Shown one piece after another: positions 60,901 to 64,000 of a stretch of DNA of 64,000 nucleotides. The stretch comes from Norana najaformis. Lineage: Eukaryota; Annelida; Clitellata; Crassiclitellata; Hormogastridae. Both the position numbers and the translations under genes were made by a program. Position 1 is the first letter of the stretch. Each line of letters starts with the position of its first letter. The stretch is from contig OZ029927.1 of assembly GCA_964023275.1 (NCBI GenBank), positions 6,433,715 through 6,497,714 on the forward strand. The letters are read 5' to 3'. Below the pieces are notes generated by a model. The model saw only the letters and a list, made by a program, of their open reading frames with translations. It did no database searches and was not told the origin of the DNA.

Positions 60901-63701
60901 GGTACTCTGCCTATTATCCGTATGTTGTTGCACAACTTTGTTAGCTCTCTTGTCATTGTCCCACTCCCATATTTAACCATTTTGGCTTTTATTCCGTCAT
61001 TTTCCATTCTTCAGTGTCTTGATTGCCCTTCATATCTCTTCTTCGTTAATATCTATTTCCAACTCCTCAACTTCCTCCTCCCAGTCCAAGCCTCCCAGTT
61101 GTGTTATTGGTTCCGGATGGTTTAGGATACTCTCAAAATGTTCTCTCCAGGGTCTCATCTGTTCCTCGTGCGTTCTTCTCTTCTGTCCATCAATCTTTTT
61201 TACCGGGAGGCTCTGTATTCCCATTCTTCCTGAAAGTTCCTTCACTATACGAAAAAAAGTTTTGGAATCTCCATTTCTTCCTGCGTCTTCTGCTTCAGTT
61301 GTTCTCTCTAAAACGTATTTATTTTTGTCATGTCTACATCTCCCCTTAGCTTCTTTATCCTTTTCTTTGTACAGTGTGGACGCGTTAATGCGAAGTTGTT
61401 GGGGGACACACCTTCGAAACAGCATGTAAACCAGTTTGCGCGTTAAACGGGACAATGCTACTCGGTCGCCCGCACTCTCCTATCCCACGCTGTTCCCTCC
61501 AGCCAAGCTTCTCCTTGCCTCATAGCACAGCAGGCAGGTCTGTACCCAGCTGGCCGCCCAGCCAGCCAGCCAGCCTATCTACGGTCACGCTGGTCAGGCC
61601 ATACCTGACTTGTCCTGCCAATTCCCCTTCCTAACTGGTTAAAACCGGTTCCAGCCAGACTTCCTTTTCCATCCCTTCAGCCCTACATAGCTCCCTCCCA
61701 CGGTTGAGTCACATGCACATTTATTTAGAAGACACCCTCCCGCATGTATGACTAATGCCAAGTTCGGGCATGAATGGAATGTTACAGCTGCCAGAGTATG
61801 TCTTACGATACCATGTCCCTCTTTTGAAACCTAGAATCTCTGAGGCAGTTTTTATGACTGTGTTGCTCCATCTCTCCCACTCTTTCTGTACCAGTGTTGG
61901 TCTCGTCTACATCCTCACAATTCTCCAAGGTAGTAAACCTGTTCCTTAATTCCTACTCATATTTTTTCATATTGGCTCTTCCTTCAGGCTATTGGTATTT
62001 ATAAACATTCTCCTCTTCTTTTCTGGTAGTTTCTTTAGCTTTATCTTTATTTTTGCAACCAGAAGATGGTGGTCTGATGCTACATCTGCACCCGTGTACA
62101 CCCTGACATCTCTCAGATATACATAGGTGGTCTATTTGGTTGCATGTGTCTCCATCAGGTGACGTCCATGTGAGCTTGTGTATTTTTCAATGTTGGAAAA
62201 AACTCCCTGCAGTCTTTAATTTGTAGCTGCTGCAGAGGCTCAATAATCTTTCTCCATTATCCAGTCTGTCACCTTCTGCCATCCCTCCCATAGCCTCCTC
62301 CCAACCAGCCCTATTCAATCCAATCTGTGCATTAAAGTCTGCCAGAATATCAGAATTAGTTGACATTTATTCCTAAATCTCTTCTCGAAGGCCCATTAAG
62401 TACGTATGAGTCTGTTTAAGGTGCCAAGATGGTCCTTAACTGAAAAATCTTGAGATACAAGATGCAACACTCCTTTCTTGTGCACAGCTTACACTTATAG
62501 TAACCAGCGGCACAGTACAGGCACTGCGGTATGAGGTAACCTTGAACCTAGAGTAAGTAAGTAAAATAACGCTTCCACGTTTCACACTGGAGGTGGGGAG
62601 GCAATCATTTTCTGCTCTTCGGCCCTTGAGTCTGCAGTGGACAAATCCCATGGTCCTGGATACAGGACCATTGCATCACAGGACTCGACATCTACTTCCT
62701 GGCTTATGCGGATACCAATTTCTACTGCTTGGTGATACAGAAAAGTGTGTGAACAACTTATCCAGGGTCATGACATGGAGTCTGTTCAGTAGACTCCAAC
62801 ATGCAGTCATTTAGTTGCAGACGAAGAACTGAATAGACCGCTGTGCCGCACATAAGTAGAGTGTTCAAGGCATGTGTCTTTTGGAATGAAGTGATTTGAT
62901 AGAAACTTGCTTTCAGGTTCAGTCGTTGCAAGATTGGAAGAATCAGGTGATTTCGTCTCAGGACCAGCTGTCAACTATGTCACGTCACCAGCTGCCGGGC
63001 ATTGTGGAGTCATCAGCCAGCAGCAACTTAGACAGCAGCATACACCGACTGATGGAAACAGTGGAGAGGCCAAGGTAGTTTCTGTGCAGCTGTTTAAGTG
63101 GGTGGTGGCTAAATGTTGCTTTTGGTATGACACTAGCAGACACAGTGGAGTTAAGCAGCATCAGATCCGGTTAGTAGTGGGATGGGTGACCGGCTGTGGA
63201 ACACCATGCCAGCTGGCATCCACTCGGTCCACCATTCTCTTATTGAGGCATTTAATATAGTGCCTTTTAAGTACCTCTCAAAAGCTGTTTGTCTGTCTGT
63301 CATTTAGTCTTCTGCTTATCTGTATTTTCTCAGGATCTGACTTGTGTAGTGAGCTTAGCCATTTCCATGTTGTGATGCCAATGTCTTCCTGTCTCCATCC
63401 ATCCAATGTTCATCCCAAAACCGCCTCATTCCAGATCTTTTTCTGTGTGCCGACATAACTGTTAATACACAGAGCGTGATGTGCACATGATGTAATGTTG
63501 GATGTTGTTGTGTGTAGGGGTGTTGACCATCTGAATCCTCATATGAGTCTTGCATCTCCTAAGCCTACCATTGCTAAACTGCCATCTTCCGAAGCTCCTG
63601 CAGTGTTCCAGTTTAGGCCTGTGACAGCAGCTGCATCGCAGGTGATGTTGTCACAGAAGGAACTTGAACTGGAAGTTGTCTGTCAGGGCCTTCAGAAGCA
63701 G
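39848..63701 (+). CDS. CEP97: CEP97, centrosomal LRR and IQ protein (3' end outside window)
   Basis: Fifteen exons (39848-39999, 40959-41061, 45721-45776, 46179-46280, 46883-46996, 47252-47334, 47864-47947, 48899-49010, 52115-52280, 52885-53070, 54175-54810, 55190-55334, 57438-57513, 62917-63074, 63518-63701) join in frame for about 780 codons. The product starts with leucine-rich repeats ([52 protein letters not shown]). The LRR cap carries [29 protein letters not shown] and [15 protein letters not shown], the family's signature. Then come a Gln-rich stretch, a Ser/Pro-rich linker and the IQ motif [16 protein letters not shown]. In vertebrates CEP97 recruits CP110 to the distal centriole and restrains ciliogenesis; the same role is inferred here. 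Two introns have GC donors. Introns carry LINEs and two piggyBac-type elements. Confidence 0.93.
40020..40310 (+). repeat. TTTG/TTTA-rich low-complexity tract in a CEP97 intron
   Basis: Irregular GTTTATTT/GTTTGTTT units fill about 290 bp and create false hydrophobic frames (Phe/Leu/Tyr-rich). Confidence 0.75.
40959..41061 (+). CDS. CEP97: CEP97 exon: LRR
   Basis: It encodes [20 protein letters not shown] then [14 protein letters not shown]. Acceptor ATCAACAG|CTT; donor ACAGG|GTAAAA, phase 1. Confidence 0.9.
41085..41210 (-). mobile_element. LINE 3' end fragment
   Basis: Read on the minus strand it ends GATGCCTAAAACTTTATTAC, GGTGCTACAGAAGTTCTCAG and AGATTAGATT-type units, a diverged copy of the common LINE 3' end. 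Confidence 0.5.
41740..43570 (+). mobile_element. Degenerate LINE (CR1/L2-type) in a CEP97 intron
   Basis: Broken frames follow the order of the intact [118 protein letters not shown] and [16 protein letters not shown]. The YADD motif reads YTDD. It ends with a TTAC microsatellite at about 43540-43565. Confidence 0.75.
43800..44240 (+). mobile_element. Possible LTR-retrotransposon pol remnant
   Basis: A frame reads [20 protein letters not shown] and [16 protein letters not shown], faintly like the segment before the integrase zinc finger in Ty3/gypsy elements (W..L.....LYRR). No other pol motif is visible. Confidence 0.2.
45494..45705. repeat. ATATGACCTTACATTACAT minisatellite
   Basis: Units of TGACCTTACATTACATTGCA plus TAATA or shorter alternate about nine times just before the 45721 exon of CEP97. 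Confidence 0.85.
45721..45776 (+). CDS. CEP97: CEP97 exon: LRR (56 nt)
   Basis: It encodes [19 protein letters not shown] across the junction. Acceptor TTTTTTAG|GT; donor AAA|GTAAGT. Confidence 0.9.
46179..46280 (+). CDS. CEP97: CEP97 exon: LRR
   Basis: It encodes [20 protein letters not shown] then [14 protein letters not shown]. It is phase 0 at both ends; donor AAG|GTGCAC. Confidence 0.9.
46883..46996 (+). CDS. CEP97: CEP97 exon: LRR
   Basis: It encodes [20 protein letters not shown] then [18 protein letters not shown]. It is phase 0; acceptor TTGGTAG|ATG and donor GAG|GTAGAC. Confidence 0.9.
47252..47334 (+). CDS. CEP97: CEP97 exon: last LRR and start of LRR cap
   Basis: It encodes [20 protein letters not shown] then VHLAESS. 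The donor TCTCT|GTATCC is weak but gives the phase 2 needed by the next exon. Confidence 0.8.
47864..47947 (+). CDS. CEP97: CEP97 exon: LRR cap
   Basis: It encodes [20 protein letters not shown] then REITTREG, the CEP97 signature after the LRRs. The acceptor is GATCCAACAG|ACAG and the donor GAAGG|GTTTGA. The frame fits on both sides. Confidence 0.85.
48660..48785 (+). mobile_element. LINE 3' tail fragment
   Basis: GGCGCTGGTGAATAAGCTGG and GGCGCTGAGAAATTTTGGTG match the tail family in sense orientation. Confidence 0.5.
48899..49010 (+). CDS. CEP97: CEP97 exon: end of LRR cap
   Basis: It encodes [20 protein letters not shown] then [17 protein letters not shown], a highly conserved block. Acceptor CGATTGTAG|A; donor GAG|GTATGG. 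Confidence 0.9.
49085..50090. other. CEP97 intron: unassigned 1 kb
   Basis: I see no domain, tandem repeat or inverted ends. The left end of the piggyBac copy should be near the right edge of this stretch but is not recognisable. Confidence 0.3.
50098..51983 (-). pseudogene. piggyBac transposase pseudogene (PGBD4-like)
   Basis: A minus-strand frame begins at 51709 ([20 protein letters not shown]). After a frameshift it continues at 51425-50934 ([20 protein letters not shown], then [12 protein letters not shown] with the first catalytic Asp), 50915-50649 ([13 protein letters not shown], second Asp), 50685-50455 ([16 protein letters not shown], third Asp) and 50376-50098 (Cys pairs CYLC and CVVC of the C-terminal zinc domain). 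Stops and frameshifts break it at least three times. The 5' end of the element abuts TTAA at 51984-51987 with terminus CCCTTAGCCCGCCAGAGGTG. The other end is not found. Confidence 0.88.
51984..51987. other. TTAA target site of piggyBac
   Basis: TTAA follows the element's terminal CCCTTAGCCCGCC (read on the minus strand), the expected piggyBac target. Confidence 0.7.
52115..52280 (+). CDS. CEP97: CEP97 exon: Gln-rich segment, GC donor
   Basis: It encodes [20 protein letters not shown] and a polar tail to SPKQ. The donor is CAAG|GCAGGT. Using the GT four bases later would put a stop in the next exon. Confidence 0.75.
52885..53070 (+). CDS. CEP97: CEP97 exon: low-complexity linker
   Basis: It encodes [20 protein letters not shown] and a Gly/Ala-rich stretch to QQEDVSSG. 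The donor is AGCG|GTGAGC. Two in-frame acceptors 6 bp apart (TTCCTCAG and TTTCAG) could add or drop two residues. Confidence 0.6.
53190..53850 (+). mobile_element. LINE 3' end, second CR1-like family
   Basis: Frames read [40 protein letters not shown] and then, after a break, [18 protein letters not shown], with an (AAT)n end at about 53828-53842. It differs in sequence from the LINE at 30386. Confidence 0.75.
53955..54015 (+). mobile_element. Tiny LINE 3' fragment
   Basis: GCCATTCAGGTCTAAGCTTAA plus GACTC matches the RSKLKTH-coding end of the LINE at 43420-43440. Confidence 0.45.
54175..54810 (+). CDS. CEP97: CEP97 exon: Ser/Pro-rich linker
   Basis: The exon is 636 nt, phase 1 at both ends (TTTTTAG|CT to GAAG|GTTAGT). 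It encodes [20 protein letters not shown] and a long Ser/Pro/Lys-rich region ending [15 protein letters not shown]. Confidence 0.85.
55190..55334 (+). CDS. CEP97: CEP97 exon: IQ motif
   Basis: It encodes [20 protein letters not shown] and [10 protein letters not shown]. The IQ core is the calmodulin-binding type found in CEP97. Donor AACAG|GTGATT, phase 2. Confidence 0.9.
55355..55535 (+). mobile_element. LINE 3' end fragment with CA tract
   Basis: AGAAGCAACCATCGATTGTT, GCGCTTTTTGATGACGGCAC and TATAGAAGT match the common LINE end. A short CA microsatellite follows it. Confidence 0.5.
55691..56040 (+). repeat. 350-bp pyrimidine tract (CCTCCTATTCCT units)
   Basis: Irregular units of CCTCCTATTCCTCCTCCTAG fill the stretch, with almost only C and T plus regular TAG/TAT. 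The opposite strand is Gly/Arg-coding by artefact. Confidence 0.9.
57438..57513 (+). CDS. CEP97: CEP97 exon: coiled coil
   Basis: It encodes [20 protein letters not shown] then QLLKE. It opens in phase 2 and ends at GAG|GTTGTA, a weak donor. Confidence 0.75.
57617..59046. mobile_element. Non-autonomous piggyBac-type element with internal repeats
   Basis: TTAA (57613-57616) is followed by CCCTTTAACGACCGCAG. The right end reads, in reverse complement, CTCATTACCGACCGCAC, and is flanked by TCAA (one change from TTAA). GACCGCAC recurs inside both ends. A direct repeat of 363-371 bp starts at 57699, 58062 and 58433 (third copy partial). On the minus strand [12 protein letters not shown] near 58770 may be the remnant of a transposase start. 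Confidence 0.7.
59520..62400 (-). pseudogene. LINE EN-RT pseudogene, craniofacial-development-protein-2-like
   Basis: On the minus strand, order 5' to 3': endonuclease end ([58 protein letters not shown]) at about 62370-62030; linker ([33 protein letters not shown]); RT start at about 61007-60600 ([44 protein letters not shown]); [20 protein letters not shown] at 60430; ANDIALL at 60290 for the (Y)ADDIAL box; and a C-terminal region [19 protein letters not shown] to [14 protein letters not shown] ending at 59518. Frameshifts and stops break it. It sits in the last large CEP97 intron. Confidence 0.82.
61446..61745. repeat. GC-rich 300-bp insert inside the LINE pseudogene
   Basis: Between the endonuclease end ([11 protein letters not shown]) and the linker frame lies a GC-rich stretch with a GCCAGCCAGCCAGCC run and no LINE-like frame. 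It looks like an inserted short element; I could not define its ends. Confidence 0.4.
62590..62855 (+). repeat. Dispersed SINE-like repeat, copy 4
   Basis: It carries CTGCTCTTCGGCCCTTGAGT, GGACAAATCCCATGGTCCTG, AACTTATCCAGGGTCATGAC and GCAGTCATTTAGTTGCAGAC, in the order of copy 2 at 15365. Confidence 0.6.
62917..63074 (+). CDS. CEP97: CEP97 exon: coiled coil continued
   Basis: It encodes [20 protein letters not shown] and ends [10 protein letters not shown]. Acceptor TTGCTTTCAG|GTT; donor CAAG|GTAGTT, phase 2. Confidence 0.75.
63139..63210 (+). repeat. 5S rRNA-like segment (5S-derived SINE or pseudogene)
   Basis: GGAGTTAAGCAGCATCAGAT, CCGGTTAGTAGTGGGATGGG, TGACCGGCTGTGGAACACC follows the internal promoter and 3' half of 5S rRNA (A box GTTAAGC, C box GGATGGGTGACC). 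The 5' third is not recognisable, so it is not an intact gene. Confidence 0.75.
63518..63701 (+). CDS. CEP97: CEP97 exon, last inside window
   Basis: It encodes [20 protein letters not shown] and ends [15 protein letters not shown]. Acceptor TGTGTGTAG|G; donor CAG|GTATGA, phase 0. No stop codon is reached, so the gene runs past the edge. Confidence 0.75.
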
Positions 63702-64000
63702 GTATGATGTCAGTGACAAGACAATATACGATGGACTGATGATGATTTACAGTTGACTAATTTTTGATGATTGATGGCTTCTGGCTGAAGATTTGTTTGA
63801 TAGGCGATGATGCACAGATGATTGGTGGATGGTGATCACTGAGACTCCTTAACACGTGTAACAGGAACTTACTGTGTAGTGCTACATCTTTGCTCACTGA
63901 CTCACTGGAAGTCTGCAACAATTGCAGTTGAAGTCCGTTTCAGGACAGCATGATGCTGGGATCCATGCTTGTGACTGTACTGCACCATAATTTTCATTAT

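Noticed and set aside
1..64000. CRISPR arrays, bacterial operons or an intact tRNA gene
   Set aside because: The tandem repeats have no spacer structure, all genes are intron-bearing animal genes, and the tRNA-like pieces are incomplete.

Overview
The window is animal (metazoan) nuclear DNA. It has multi-exon genes with introns of about 0.1-5 kb, a centriolar CEP97 homologue, CARD domains, and many CR1/L2-type LINEs, piggyBac, hAT and MULE-type elements. Non-LTR elements carrying a 2A motif are known from molluscs, amphioxus, sea urchins, acorn worms and cnidarians. A marine or mollusc-like invertebrate fits best, but the sequence does not fix the phylum. All gene models are mine, built from splice signals, intron phase and protein similarity recognised by eye.

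Three genes are supported. (1) 886-4420, minus strand: a tandem-CARD protein of about 398 residues in four coding exons. (2) 12682-27689, minus strand: a large pseudokinase. A 459-codon serine-rich first exon is followed by small exons that build a kinase fold whose HRD loop reads YLL and whose DFG reads DFS, and then by a short leucine-heptad tail. One tiny exon of this gene is not located. (3) 39848 to beyond the right edge, plus strand: CEP97. It has an LRR array with LRR cap, a Ser/Pro-rich linker, an IQ motif and a coiled coil, in 15 exons found here that join in frame.

Between and inside the genes lies nested transposon material. The centrepiece is an intact-looking LINE at about 30386-34200 with one 1084-codon ORF: a hydrophobic N-terminal segment, the 2A-like motif DVEINPGP, AP endonuclease and reverse transcriptase. 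It sits inside an older LINE. Nearby are inverted LINE copies with a 26-bp minisatellite at the RT motif A, and a hAT element (perfect 8-bp target duplication) that itself holds a smaller inverted-repeat element. Introns carry a MULE-type MITE, a decayed piggyBac transposase, a non-autonomous piggyBac with internal repeats, a craniofacial-development-protein-2-like LINE, a 5S-rRNA-like segment and a dispersed SINE-like family.

The most unusual gene-level signal is that 4 of about 26 inferred introns use GC instead of GT donors, each supported by the reading frame. Intergenic stretches at about 5.8-12.6 kb and 36.9-39.7 kb hold only repeat fragments.
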